A DNA stretch of 64,000 nucleotides from Bacteroidales bacterium (lineage in GTDB: Bacteria; Bacteroidota; Bacteroidia; Bacteroidales; Bacteroidaceae), in NCBI GenBank assembly GCA_015060905.1, contig SUXQ01000002.1:124001-188000 (forward strand), given 5' to 3'. The position numbers and the translations under genes are program-made. Every line of letters starts with the position of its first letter. Within the stretch, counting starts at the first letter, position 1. The notes below the pieces were generated by a model. It saw only the letters and a program-made list of their open reading frames with translations. It ran no database searches and was not told the DNA's origin. Positions 1-10,286 of the stretch are shown piece by piece.

Positions 1-3000
1 AGCTTATAAACGGCGGCAAGGTAACATCCATCGACCTCTCCGAGGCAAGCATTGTAAGCGGAGGCGAAAAGTACAATGGAAGCTATTCTACCGAAAATGA
101 CATTATCGGCGACAGAATGTTCCATGAATGCGCCAAATTGAAAGCCATTGAACTACCCGCCAATATTACAGAAATAAAATCCGCAGCCTTTGCAAATACA
201 GGCTTGCGCAAGATAGACATTCCCAACAGCGTGTCACGCATAGATGGCGACGCATTTGCCTACATTAGTTCACTCGACACAGTAATCATCGGCAGCCGTG
301 TATCGAGCTTCGGACAGGGAGTATTCTACAATTCTAATGTAAAAATAGCCTATGTAAAATCCACTACCCCCACAAGCACCCCTGCATATTTCTTCTCTTC
401 ACATCCCCAAATATGCGTATACACCGACGCCCTCGAAGACTATAAACAAAGCGATTGGGCCTCATACGGCACAATCATTGGAGGTTTAGAGGATATTTAT
501 CCCCAAGAAGAAGACCCTGCCACCATTGTAAACAAAATGCGCGAAAATTACTTCAACGATGCAGCGTGCACCGAGCTTAAATACGAATACCGTACAATGA
601 GCAACGAAAAGCTTGCCGCCGAATTCACAAAAGAAGGAATGCCCAACTTTATGATAAACATTGCCATAAAACTTAAAAACGAAAATTGGGCAGCCTACGA
701 AAAAGAGTTCCGCATACACAGCTACAAGCCCTACAGCGACGCAAGCTATTGGAATGAAAAACTCAAAAGCACCGGAGGCTCATATATGGGCAACCCCACA
801 GGTATCTACGCAGACAACCTAGAGCCTCTATACGTATTTGTCGATAGCGACGTACCCGAGGATGCAACACTCTACATTGCCGGATGCGCAGGCAACGACC
901 TAATCACAAGCGCCAAAAGCGGCAAACGTCTGAAAAAAGGATTGAACATCGTAGACGGCGTAAAAAATGCCCTCTACTACATTCTCTACACCGCCGACAC
1001 AAAATCAATGACAAAGACCCTCGACGAATGGCCCGAAATTAAAATCCACATTCAAGGAGGAAAAGTAAACGGATACTACGACGTTGCACGCAAAAGCGAC
1101 AGTGACTACAAGGCACTGCTCAATGCCGCCACACACGAGCTTTTCACCGTCAAGAGCGAGCATGCACTGTTCAACTTCCAGACCTCAGCCTACAAAGAAG
1201 TGTGGGCCACAACCATCGACCGCAGCATCGAGTGGTTCGACAGTCTCACCGTGTGGCAACAATCACTTATGGGCTACCGCGCCGAAGTTGCCAACGGACA
1301 ACGCAACTACACCCCCTACAACCTTGCCGGTGGCGAGGCCATTGCCCCCCTCTACTACAACAACCCCAACTTTGCAATTCAAGGCGACGCAGACGACGCC
1401 GGATACGCAAACTCCACCCCCTACCGCACATGCTACAATTCGGTAGAATGTATCAGAAACTCATTCGACGTCAGCCGCGAAAATATAGACGAATGGTGCG
1501 CCGGTCACGAATGCGGACACAACAACCAAGGAACAATAAACCTCGAAGGAGGCACAGAATCATCCAACAACCTATTCTCGAACCTCGGTCGTTTCCTCTA
1601 CGGCAGAAACATATCTACAGGCTCCTCTGTCGAAGAATTCATGATGGAACACGCCCAACGCACCCCCTTCTTCTTCCGCAATGTAAACAGTCAGTTACGA
1701 ATGTACTACCAGCTTTACCTCTACTATCATCAGGCACAAAAGAACACCTCATTCTACCCCGAGCTATTCAAAGCCCTGCGCAACGACCCATTAAAGCTCT
1801 ACAATCCCGGTTCAAGCAGCGGCTACCAAAGTTCACTTAAATTTGTACGCAAAGTTTGCGAGGTTGCACAAGAAGACCTTACAGACTTCTTTACCGCATG
1901 GGGATTCTTCGAGCCAATGACCAATCGCAGCATCGAAGATTACGGCAACCACACTATGACAGTATCAAAATACAATATAAACAAAACACTAAAGGAAATT
2001 GCCAAATACCCCACAAAAAACCGTGCCATACTCTTCATAGAGGACCGCGCCGACCATGTGCTTACAAACGGCATCTTCGCAGAAGCAGGGCAGAAGCGTA
2101 ACGGCTCCGACAAAGTAGAAGCAAGACAATATGGCGACCTTGGACAATTTACCGACTACCTCCCCGGCGCGTCCGAGCCATCAAGCTACACCTACACACA
2201 ATCAGACTCACTATATAAAATGAGCGGTAGCGGTGGCGTAGGATTCATGATGCTCGACAAAGACAGCAACGTAGTTTATGCAGCAAACGCCTTAAATTTC
2301 TGCGTCCCAACCTGCATCGGTACAGACTTTACCATCTACTCGGTAGACGCCGATGGCACATTGCGCGAAACATACAAAGTAGGCGAAGGCACAGAGTATG
2401 TAACACTTACAAAAGCCGGAACATTATCCGACTCACTCTCGGCCGAAGCTATTAAAGCAGTCATCAGCGGTCCCATCAACAGCACCGACATAAAATACCT
2501 GCGCGAACTTATAAACAATGGCAGCCTGCAATCTTTAGACCTTTCAAACGTCACTGTAAAAAGCGGAGGCGTGGCATACTACGAATCATACAGGACTCCT
2601 GCCAATGCCATCGGCGGCTATGCATTCTATAATTGCAAGAACCTAAACAGCATAATCATTCCCGAGAGTGTAACAATAATTTATGCAAACGCATTTGCAA
2701 ATTCAGGCCTACCCGGAGTAGTAATTCCCGAAAAAGTAACCTCGATAAACGAGGATGCATTTGCATATTGCAATAATCTGACAACAGTAATCATAGGCTC
2801 AAAAATGAAGACCTTATCCAAGGGTACATTCTACAGCTCTCCCGTAAAAGATGTATATGTATACGCAACGACTCCACCAAACGTTGATGCTCCGTACATA
2901 TTCTCGAGCAACCCCACCATACACGTCTACAAAGCATCATTGGACGCTTACAAAGCATCAAAATGGGCCGATTATGCCGGTAAAATCGTAGGCGACCTTG

Positions 3001-3149
3001 ACAAATACACATCCATAGAGCAACCGCAGCAGGATGTTGAAACAAGCGACGCAAATGCCCCCACATACGACCTTTCAGGACGCAGAGTAAAAGAGACTAC
3101 TGCCGGCAAAATATACATACGCAAAGGCAAGAAATTTGTAGCAGAATAA
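1..3149 (+). CDS. Secreted BspA-like leucine-rich repeat protein with central M60-like (enhancin-type) zinc metallopeptidase domain; 5' end outside window
   Basis: Frame is open from base 3, upstream of the listed ATG (LINGGKVTSIDLSEASIVSGGEKYNG...). LRR_5-type repeats at both ends, HECGH (HExxH) followed by a downstream Glu, and a C-terminal YDLSGRRV...GKIYIRKGKKFV tail typical of secreted Bacteroidales proteins. Confidence 0.75.
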   Translation, partial: LINGGKVTSIDLSEASIVSGGEKYNGSYSTENDIIGDRMFHECAKLKAIELPANITEIKSAAFANTGLRKIDIPNSVSRIDGDAFAYISSLDTVIIGSRVSSFGQGVFYNSNVKIAYVKSTTPTSTPAYFFSSHPQICVYTDALEDYKQSDWASYGTIIGGLEDIYPQEEDPATIVNKMRENYFNDAACTELKYEYRTMSNEKLAAEFTKEGMPNFMINIAIKLKNENWAAYEKEFRIHSYKPYSDASYWNEKLKSTGGSYMGNPTGIYADNLEPLYVFVDSDVPEDATLYIAGCAGNDLITSAKSGKRLKKGLNIVDGVKNALYYILYTADTKSMTKTLDEWPEIKIHIQGGKVNGYYDVARKSDSDYKALLNAATHELFTVKSEHALFNFQTSAYKEVWATTIDRSIEWFDSLTVWQQSLMGYRAEVANGQRNYTPYNLAGGEAIAPLYYNNPNFAIQGDADDAGYANSTPYRTCYNSVECIRNSFDVSRENIDEWCAGHECGHNNQGTINLEGGTESSNNLFSNLGRFLYGRNISTGSSVEEFMMEHAQRTPFFFRNVNSQLRMYYQLYLYYHQAQKNTSFYPELFKALRNDPLKLYNPGSSSGYQSSLKFVRKVCEVAQEDLTDFFTAWGFFEPMTNRSIEDYGNHTMTVSKYNINKTLKEIAKYPTKNRAILFIEDRADHVLTNGIFAEAGQKRNGSDKVEARQYGDLGQFTDYLPGASEPSSYTYTQSDSLYKMSGSGGVGFMMLDKDSNVVYAANALNFCVPTCIGTDFTIYSVDADGTLRETYKVGEGTEYVTLTKAGTLSDSLSAEAIKAVISGPINSTDIKYLRELINNGSLQSLDLSNVTVKSGGVAYYESYRTPANAIGGYAFYNCKNLNSIIIPESVTIIYANAFANSGLPGVVIPEKVTSINEDAFAYCNNLTTVIIGSKMKTLSKGTFYSSPVKDVYVYATTPPNVDAPYIFSSNPTIHVYKASLDAYKASKWADYAGKIVGDLDKYTSIEQPQQDVETSDANAPTYDLSGRRVKETTAGKIYIRKGKKFVAE

Positions 3150-3167
3150 CAATCACTGCGGAAAAAC

Positions 3168-3209
3168 ACAAAAAAATCAACCACGTTTCACAGCGTGGTT
3201 GATTTTTTA
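3168..3209. terminator. Bidirectional Rho-independent-type terminator
   Basis: AAAAATCAACCACG-TTTCACAG-CGTGGTTGATTTTT inverted repeat between convergent genes. Confidence 0.8.
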
Positions 3210-3222
3210 TTTTCGCCCCCTA

Positions 3223-3999
3223 TCAATATGAAGCTGTTGCGCGTATACCCTCGACTTTTAGTAATTCCACTATGCGGTCAAGTTCCTCGTGCGAGGCCTT
3301 TTGCAGCCCCTGCTGCGGAGTCTCACGATCGACAGTATATATCATCACCTCGCGCGGAGCAATCTTTTTCACTATCTGCAACCACGGAAGCACATAATCG
3401 TCACCCGTATTATCCACGCTGCGACCATCAACCTCGCCTTTCATGAACATTGTCTGAATGACGGCATTTTTCCCGAACATTTTCAGTTTTTCAATAATTT
3501 CATCAAGATTGTACTCCATCGTCGGACGGTCGACGAAACGAATATACTCCTCGCACACAGTGTCGAGTTTCAAAATATTGTTGTCCACACGGCTCAAAGC
3601 CTCGAACACCACAGGACGGGTGACGAGCGTAGCATTTGTAAGGACGCTTACTTTTGCCTCGGGGAAATATTTGTCACGCAAGGCAAGCGTGTCATCTATA
3701 ATTTCTGAAAATTTTGGATGGATGGTAGGCTCGCCGTTTCCGGCAAATGTAAGTACGTCGGGAGCAACGCCTTCGGCACGCATGGAGAGAAGTTTCTCCT
3801 CGAGGGCTGTGGCAACCTCTTCGCGTGTAGGCAGAGGCTTACGCGCCCTGCGGTCGGCATTAAAGCCACACTCGCAATAGAGACAATCGAACGTACACAC
3901 TTTGCCATCCTCGGGCAAAAGGTTTATTCCCAACGACACGCCCAAGCGACGGCTGTGTATGGGGCCGAATATCGGCGAGGGGTATATTATTGTAGACAT
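3223..3999 (-). CDS. Radical SAM protein
   Basis: CTFDCLYC (CX3CX2C) motif near the N-terminus, GNGEPTIHP motif. Confidence 0.85.
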   Translation of the reverse strand: MSTIIYPSPIFGPIHSRRLGVSLGINLLPEDGKVCTFDCLYCECGFNADRRARKPLPTREEVATALEEKLLSMRAEGVAPDVLTFAGNGEPTIHPKFSEIIDDTLALRDKYFPEAKVSVLTNATLVTRPVVFEALSRVDNNILKLDTVCEEYIRFVDRPTMEYNLDEIIEKLKMFGKNAVIQTMFMKGEVDGRSVDNTGDDYVLPWLQIVKKIAPREVMIYTVDRETPQQGLQKASHEELDRIVELLKVEGIRATASY

Positions 4000-4016
4000 G
4001 TTGCTTATAATATTTT

Positions 4017-5987
4017 TTATTCTGTCACAAGTTTATTGTTAAGCATACGGTGCATATAATCCTGCACAATGGCTTTAAGTTCTTTTTCCATCGGCTGCAC
4101 AATGGCGGGTAGTTTTTCAACAAGATTATCTTTCAAAAGTTTATCCTTACGGATATTATAAAGTGCCACAGCCTTGCCACCATCAAACAGCAACATATAC
4201 TCGCCCTTGAAATATTGGTAAATATTGTTGTTGTAGTTTACGGCGAAACTTTTTTCGGCAGGGGTGGTGATAAGATTCTGTCCAAAGGCGATAAACTCCT
4301 TGTCGTAATTCAGGCTTTGTAACACTGTGGGCATAATGTCTATCTGCTGCGCAATGGTACAACTGTCCACTCCCGGAGCAAAAGGCTCGCCCCTGTCCGG
4401 CGAATAGAAAATTACAGGAACCTCGAAACTTCCGGCAGCAGTCTTGTAACGCTCGTCATTTGTCTGGTTAATGTGGTCGGCGGTAATCACGAACAGCGTA
4501 TTTTTGAACCACTCGCTCTTTTTTGCCTTTTCAAAGAAGCTGCGCAGAGCTTTATCGGTGTATGTGACACATTTGTGTATGGGCAATTCTCCCTCGGGGA
4601 TAATCGCCTGATACTTTTCGGGGATGCGGAAGGGGTGATGCGACGATGCGCTGAACATTGTTGTTACGAAAGGCTCTTTTATTGTATCCATCGTCGCGGC
4701 ATAATATTCAAAGAAGGGCTCGTCCCAAATTGCCCACGTGCCGTCAAAATCGTCGTTTCCATCGTCATTTTTGGCACTGTTATACTCATTAAGGCCGTAG
4801 TATTTCTGATAGCCCGTTGCACGTGCAAACGCCTGAAAACCCATAGAGCCGTTGGGCGCACCATGGAAAAAGGCTGTATTGTAACCCTTTTTTGCAAGCT
4901 CGCCGGCAATGCCGCTGACACTGTTGAGCGAGGCGGGAGTCAAAAAGAAAGGCTCTACAAACATAGGAATACTCGACAGTGCCGACGGCATTCCGTCGAT
5001 ACTTTTTCGACCGTTGCCGTAGGAGTAAGCGTATGTGCGGCTCTCGGTTATCAGCGAGTCGAGGAAAGGCGTCAGCGACGCACCCTCGCGGTCGGGGTTA
5101 AACGCGCCTATATAGTCCTTACCGAAACTCTCAAGAATAAACACAACCACATTTTTTGCGATAAACGCACTATCGTTCGCAGGTGTATGCACCGAAGAGT
5201 AGATATTTTCAAGTTCGGACTGCGAGTAGTACTTAACCTCTTTGAAAGGAGTCTTGTTTATCGTCCTTATCATCGAGAAGGGAGTGTTCAGCACAATGAC
5301 AGCCTCGGTGGGGCTGTTTACATATTGGTTGGCATTGCTTATGGTTATAGGACGCACATGCTTGCCCGCCCCGCCGCGTATGCCGACGATGAGCAACGGC
5401 GCAACAACCAAAAGCATCGCCACTCGTGTAACATAGTAATTTACAAGCCTGTTCTTTTCGTACCCTTTTGCCGGACGATAAAGTTTATAGGCCGCCCATA
5501 TTATTATAATCGCGCCGAGGGTAAGGTACCAATGGTTGAAAAGTTCAACGCCTATTATCTTAGCAATATTACCCTCATTTGAAAATTCACCAAACACCGA
5601 CCATGTGCTGCGACGTCCCGTAAAGGGAACATAAACACAGTCGGCAAAATTTGCGACAACCCCCACCGCAACACCTATAGTGTAAAGTATGCGTGTAAGC
5701 CCCTGCGTGAAGCGACACTCTTTATAATGCAAAGGCAGCAACAGTGCCAATATATAAGGTATATTCAGATAGCATACGGCAGCCGTGTCAAACAGCAGCG
5801 AGCCGCGTAATAAATCCTCGAAACTATTGGTTGCAAGAGCGTCGGCGTATAGTTCGTAATTTACAGCCAGGAATATAAACCTGCACAGCATCAGTATTAT
5901 ATATGCGAGTGCAATATTGCATATAAATGCAAAGGGCAGAGGGAGTATTTTTTTTGTATTCATGCTTTTTATCACGCAGTGTTCCAT
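4017..5987 (-). CDS. LTA synthase/phosphoglycerol-transferase-like membrane sulfatase-family protein
   Basis: N-terminal TM helices, VVFILESFGKDYIG, SYGNGRKSIDGMPSALSSIP, ITADH motif. Track ORF begins at 6095; MEHCVIKSMNTKK at about 5987 (or 5963) is a more plausible start. Confidence 0.75.
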   Translation of the reverse strand: MEHCVIKSMNTKKILPLPFAFICNIALAYIILMLCRFIFLAVNYELYADALATNSFEDLLRGSLLFDTAAVCYLNIPYILALLLPLHYKECRFTQGLTRILYTIGVAVGVVANFADCVYVPFTGRRSTWSVFGEFSNEGNIAKIIGVELFNHWYLTLGAIIIIWAAYKLYRPAKGYEKNRLVNYYVTRVAMLLVVAPLLIVGIRGGAGKHVRPITISNANQYVNSPTEAVIVLNTPFSMIRTINKTPFKEVKYYSQSELENIYSSVHTPANDSAFIAKNVVVFILESFGKDYIGAFNPDREGASLTPFLDSLITESRTYAYSYGNGRKSIDGMPSALSSIPMFVEPFFLTPASLNSVSGIAGELAKKGYNTAFFHGAPNGSMGFQAFARATGYQKYYGLNEYNSAKNDDGNDDFDGTWAIWDEPFFEYYAATMDTIKEPFVTTMFSASSHHPFRIPEKYQAIIPEGELPIHKCVTYTDKALRSFFEKAKKSEWFKNTLFVITADHINQTNDERYKTAAGSFEVPVIFYSPDRGEPFAPGVDSCTIAQQIDIMPTVLQSLNYDKEFIAFGQNLITTPAEKSFAVNYNNNIYQYFKGEYMLLFDGGKAVALYNIRKDKLLKDNLVEKLPAIVQPMEKELKAIVQDYMHRMLNNKLVTE

Positions 5988-6056
5988 TATTCGCTTTTCG
6001 CGGACAAAATTATAAAATTGTTTCCTTTTATAAACTATGGTTACATATTTATTTGC

Positions 6057-6064
6057 TATTTTTG
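6057..6064 (+). promoter_or_regulatory. Bacteroidetes -7 promoter element (TATTTTTG)
   Basis: Matches TAnnTTTG 40 bp upstream of the 6104 start. Confidence 0.45.
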
Positions 6065-6103
6065 CGCCCGACAAATATCTATTTATAGAAAACACAATAC
6101 ATT

Positions 6104-7963
6104 ATGACAAGCAATTGCACAAACAATGCTCGCTGTTTTTTTAAGGGCGCATTTCTCTATTTCTTTGTATCGACACTTGTGCTTGGTGGAATATTCGCTT
6201 CGTATATAGCAGGCAGTGCCGTAGCACAGGCTATGGACGCGCAAGGCTGGTGTTTCTATATTACCGCCACACTATCGTGGGCGTCGGTATTTGCATTGGT
6301 ACCTTTTATTCTGTCGGCGGCCCTTTATGCTGTTACAAAAAGCGTACGTGCATCGTCGTTGCTGCATGTGAGCCTGACTGTGTTACTTGTGGCATTTTTT
6401 ATAATGAACGGCCTTGTTTATTCGCAGTACAGGTTCCACATAAACGGCTTTGTGCTTGACATGCTCTTCAGCGAAGGTGCGGGCGATATTTTCCAATTTA
6501 ATGCTTCAATATATATAAAGTTGGTTGCTGCTTTTCTATTCATAGTCCTTGCGGCGGCTGCCGTCAGACGCGTGTGCAGCCTTGTTGTTAAACGGTGGAA
6601 CTATGTGGCAGCGGTTCCTGCATCGCTGTTGATTGTAGCAGCATTGCTTTTCTCTAACGGCATTCATGCTTATGCCGCTGTTGTAAAAACAGCATCTGTA
6701 ATACGCAGCGCACCCATTGTGCCGTACTATTTTCCATTGACTGCCAACCGTTTTTTGCATAAATTGGGCGTTGTTTCCAAAGAGACACTTACCACTGCCG
6801 GCCTTGGCAGCGACGGAGCATCGGGGCTTAATTACCCCGCTAATGAACTTGTTGTGCAACCTGACACTGCTCCCAAAAATATTGTAATGATTGTTATTGA
6901 CTCGTGGAACAGCCGTTCGTGGAGCCCCGAGGTTTTTCCCAACATCTGGAATTTCTCGTCGCGCTGCGCCTATTATGGCGACCATCTGAGTAGCAGTAAC
7001 GGTACAACAGGCAGCACTTTCGGAATGTTTTTCGGATTGCCGGCATATTTCCGCAGCGACATTGAGGCAGCCGGTACGCAGCCGTTGCTGGTAGAACAGA
7101 TGCTTGCCGAAGGGTACGACGTAAAGGCCTTTTCGAGCGCAACATTAGTCTACCCGCCTTTTGCGCGTCTGCTGTTCGCCAATGTTCCCAACCTGAGAAT
7201 AGAGTCGAAAGGAAAGACCGTCTACGACCGCGACTGCGAAATTACCGATGAGTTTATTTCCTATATAAACAGTAGCAACAGCGAGCGTCCATTCTATTCG
7301 CTATTGTTCTACGACCTTGCACACGGATACGAACTTCCCGCCGACAAATTGACACGTTTCACCCCTTCGTGGAATTTTGCCAACTATCTGGCCCTTAACA
7401 ACGATACTGACCCCACCCCCTTCTGGAATTTGTACCGCAACTGCCTGTTCCAGATAGATTCTCTTGTGGGACGAGTGATTAATTGTCTCGAGGAGAAGAA
7501 ACTGCTCGATAATACCGTCGTTGTTATTACCGGCGACCACGGACAGGAGTTTAACGAAAATAAGAAGAACTTTTGGGGACACAACAGCAATTATTCCCCC
7601 GTACAGTTGCGCGTGCCGCTACTGTACTTCGACGCCTCACAAGCGGCTGCCGTACGTCGCCACAGAACCACCCACTATGATATTGCTCCAACGTTGCTGA
7701 AGTCCGTCCTTGGCGTGCAAAATGACGTTAGCGACCTTGGAGTAGGACATATGCTCGAAGATAGTTGCTCACGCGATTGGCACATTGTGGGCAATAAGGA
7801 CAATTATGCGTTTATACGCGAAAAGGACAATGTAATTATCGAAAAGAAATACTCGGGACACATTGATGTTTATGACAGCCTGATGAACCTTCGTGACGAC
7901 TATAAAGTAAACAGCCGCGAACTTAATGAAGCTATTTTGAAACTCAACAAATTATATAAATAA
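6104..7963 (+). CDS. YejM/PbgA-like membrane sulfatase-family protein (DUF3413 + sulfatase-like)
   Basis: Multiple N-terminal TM helices; NIVMIVIDSWNSRSW, NGTTGSTFGMFFGLP, VITGDHGQEFNE. Confidence 0.7.
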   Translation: MTSNCTNNARCFFKGAFLYFFVSTLVLGGIFASYIAGSAVAQAMDAQGWCFYITATLSWASVFALVPFILSAALYAVTKSVRASSLLHVSLTVLLVAFFIMNGLVYSQYRFHINGFVLDMLFSEGAGDIFQFNASIYIKLVAAFLFIVLAAAAVRRVCSLVVKRWNYVAAVPASLLIVAALLFSNGIHAYAAVVKTASVIRSAPIVPYYFPLTANRFLHKLGVVSKETLTTAGLGSDGASGLNYPANELVVQPDTAPKNIVMIVIDSWNSRSWSPEVFPNIWNFSSRCAYYGDHLSSSNGTTGSTFGMFFGLPAYFRSDIEAAGTQPLLVEQMLAEGYDVKAFSSATLVYPPFARLLFANVPNLRIESKGKTVYDRDCEITDEFISYINSSNSERPFYSLLFYDLAHGYELPADKLTRFTPSWNFANYLALNNDTDPTPFWNLYRNCLFQIDSLVGRVINCLEEKKLLDNTVVVITGDHGQEFNENKKNFWGHNSNYSPVQLRVPLLYFDASQAAAVRRHRTTHYDIAPTLLKSVLGVQNDVSDLGVGHMLEDSCSRDWHIVGNKDNYAFIREKDNVIIEKKYSGHIDVYDSLMNLRDDYKVNSRELNEAILKLNKLYK

Positions 7964-7990
7964 TCCTATTAAGAAACATTATTCCGATAA

Positions 7991-8026
7991 TAAGAAAAGC
8001 GCGAGCCTAAGTTCGCGCTTTTCTTA
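7991..8026. terminator. Bidirectional terminator hairpin
   Basis: TAAGAAAAGCGCGA...TCGCGCTTTTCTTA inverted repeat between convergent genes. Confidence 0.75.
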
Positions 8027-8046
8027 TGGTTCAGACTATCCTGCAA

Positions 8047-10224
8047 TTACTTTACAGGAGCGGGACCCATAGTAAACTCAAGTACACCTCCGGCCTTAAT
8101 CTGTTCGTAAGTAATGCCGGTTCCTTCAATGGGAGCACCGTTAAGTTTGGCCTCTTGAATATAGATATTCTCCATCGAATTATTGTGAGCAATCACAGTA
8201 AACTGTTTGCCGTTACCAACGTTCATCACTGCCTTATGCACAAGGGGGGAACCAAACTGGAATTCTCCGGCAGCGGGATCAACCTGATAGAAGCCCAATG
8301 CAGAAAGAATATACCATGCTGACATCTGTCCGGCATCCTCGTTACCGCAAACACCGCTGTGGTCATCAAAGTAAAGCTCGTTAAGAATCCGGCGCACCTT
8401 CTCGGCACACTTCTCCTGATGGCCTACGTAGTTGTAAAGATAAACAATATGATGGCTGGGCTCGTTTCCGTGAGCATACTGGCCGATAAGACCCGTAACA
8501 TCAGCGCCGAAATTCTCTCTTCCATTCTCGTCCACAAAGAAGCTGTCCAATTTGGCTGTAAACGCTTCGGGACCACCGAGCGTATCCACCAATGTCTGCA
8601 CATCATGAGGAACCAGCCACGTGTACTGCCATGCGTTACCCTCGCTGAAGTCAGCATGATGCTTGGCCATATAAGGGTCGAAAGGCTCTTTCCAACTTCC
8701 GTCCAAATTTCGTGCACGCACCAGACGCATTGCCGGGTCGTAATACTTCTCCCAAGACTTGCTGCGGTTACCAAAGTATTCGGCAGCATCAGCATCGCCC
8801 TGCATCTTTGCAACCTTAGCCAAAGAAGCATCGGCAATAGCATGCTCCATACATCTTGACACCTCTTCCCTTTCGTTACTCTTGTCGTGAGGAATAAAGC
8901 CATACTCCTTAATGTAGCCCACACCTCGGTCGTCACGCATTGAAGATTTCTTCATGGCCTCTAATGCTGCGGGAATATCTTTTACATAACCCTTCAGGCA
9001 GAGGTCAGACAAGATGATGACCGCTGGATTACCGGGCATACAGTTAGTTTCCCAACCCTGCAAGTGCCAAATGGGCAGTGTCCCCTGCTGCTCATAAATA
9101 TTCATAAAGGTTGAAACCAATGAGGCGGACATTTCCTCGTCGATAAGGGTGAAGAGAGGATAAGCCGCCCTATAAGTATCCCAAAGAGAGAGCATAGTAT
9201 ACTGCTTTTCTGTGTCATTGTGGTTTTTACCGTCTGCACCGCGGTAATCACCATTCACGTCGCTGAAGAGCGAAGGAGCAATCATCAAGTGATACATTGA
9301 GGTGTAGAATATACGCTGCTGCTTCTCGTCCATAGGTACAATGTCAATGTTACCCAACTTTTCGTTCCACTTGTCCTTCGCCTGAGCATAAGTAGCATTG
9401 AAGTCCCAGCCGGGAAGCTCCGTCGCGAGGTTGGCAGCTGCATTCTCACTGCTTACGGCAGAAATACCCACCTTTACCAAAATGGTCTTTTCCTTGGAAG
9501 TGTCAAACTTCAAAGAAGTGGCACATTGGTCATGCACAATGTGAACATCCTCTTTGCCGATGAAAGGTTCCGAGAACTTTGCAACAAAATAAACAATGTG
9601 GTGAGCCCAACCTTCTGAACGTCTGTAACCCCTGATTTCTGTTGAATCTACAACTTCGAGTTTCCATTCTGTGGGGTGTTCCCATCCGATACCTGTGCAT
9701 AAATCAACCAGAATAGCCGAATTATCTCCGGTAAAAGTATACTCGTGCAGACCTGTTCTTTCGGTGGTGGTAAGGCGCACATTAACGCCATAGTCGGGCA
9801 ACTGAACAGTGTAAAGTCCCGGCTTTACACATTCAAGACTATGGTCGAGCGTAGCATACAGATGGTTCACATCTGCTTGACGCGGAGCCCTGTGACGCTT
9901 GTCAAACTTCGCCTTCTCGGGGTTGTAGGGCATGAAAAGTATGTCGCCTAAGTCGCTGCATCCGGTACCGGTAAGGTGAGTGTGAGAAAAGCCAATCACC
10001 AGCGTATCGCTGTAATGATAACCCGAGCACCAGTCCCAATCCTCGGTCTTAATCTGATGAGGACCCAATTGTACCATTCCAAAAGGCACACTTGCTCCAA
10101 CAAAAATATGACCATGACCGCCTGAGCCAATATAAGGGTCAACAAGTGCAGTATAATCCTTTTTTGAATCGCATGACACAAGAGCCACGACTGCACACAA
10201 TACTAAAAATAAAACTTTTTTCAT
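8047..10224 (-). CDS. GH92 family alpha-mannosidase, lipoprotein
   Basis: DPYIGSGGHGHIFVGASVPFGMVQLGP, GNEPSHH, GNEDAGQMSAWYI; signal peptide with lipobox (LVSC). Confidence 0.92.
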   Translation of the reverse strand: MKKVLFLVLCAVVALVSCDSKKDYTALVDPYIGSGGHGHIFVGASVPFGMVQLGPHQIKTEDWDWCSGYHYSDTLVIGFSHTHLTGTGCSDLGDILFMPYNPEKAKFDKRHRAPRQADVNHLYATLDHSLECVKPGLYTVQLPDYGVNVRLTTTERTGLHEYTFTGDNSAILVDLCTGIGWEHPTEWKLEVVDSTEIRGYRRSEGWAHHIVYFVAKFSEPFIGKEDVHIVHDQCATSLKFDTSKEKTILVKVGISAVSSENAAANLATELPGWDFNATYAQAKDKWNEKLGNIDIVPMDEKQQRIFYTSMYHLMIAPSLFSDVNGDYRGADGKNHNDTEKQYTMLSLWDTYRAAYPLFTLIDEEMSASLVSTFMNIYEQQGTLPIWHLQGWETNCMPGNPAVIILSDLCLKGYVKDIPAALEAMKKSSMRDDRGVGYIKEYGFIPHDKSNEREEVSRCMEHAIADASLAKVAKMQGDADAAEYFGNRSKSWEKYYDPAMRLVRARNLDGSWKEPFDPYMAKHHADFSEGNAWQYTWLVPHDVQTLVDTLGGPEAFTAKLDSFFVDENGRENFGADVTGLIGQYAHGNEPSHHIVYLYNYVGHQEKCAEKVRRILNELYFDDHSGVCGNEDAGQMSAWYILSALGFYQVDPAAGEFQFGSPLVHKAVMNVGNGKQFTVIAHNNSMENIYIQEAKLNGAPIEGTGITYEQIKAGGVLEFTMGPAPVK

Positions 10225-10286
10225 TATACCTTAATTTCGTTGATATTTTTCATAGGTACCTGAGCCGGCCGGCTGCTCTTTATATT

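Noticed and set aside
4815-4831. Second parS-like sequence CGTTGCACGTGCAAACG
   Set aside because: Contains the CACGTG core but mismatches the outer consensus and lies inside a CDS.
4473-5582. 369-aa plus-strand ORF opposite the LTA-synthase-like gene
   Set aside because: Fully antisense to a clear membrane sulfatase-family CDS; low-complexity shadow frame with no recognisable domain.
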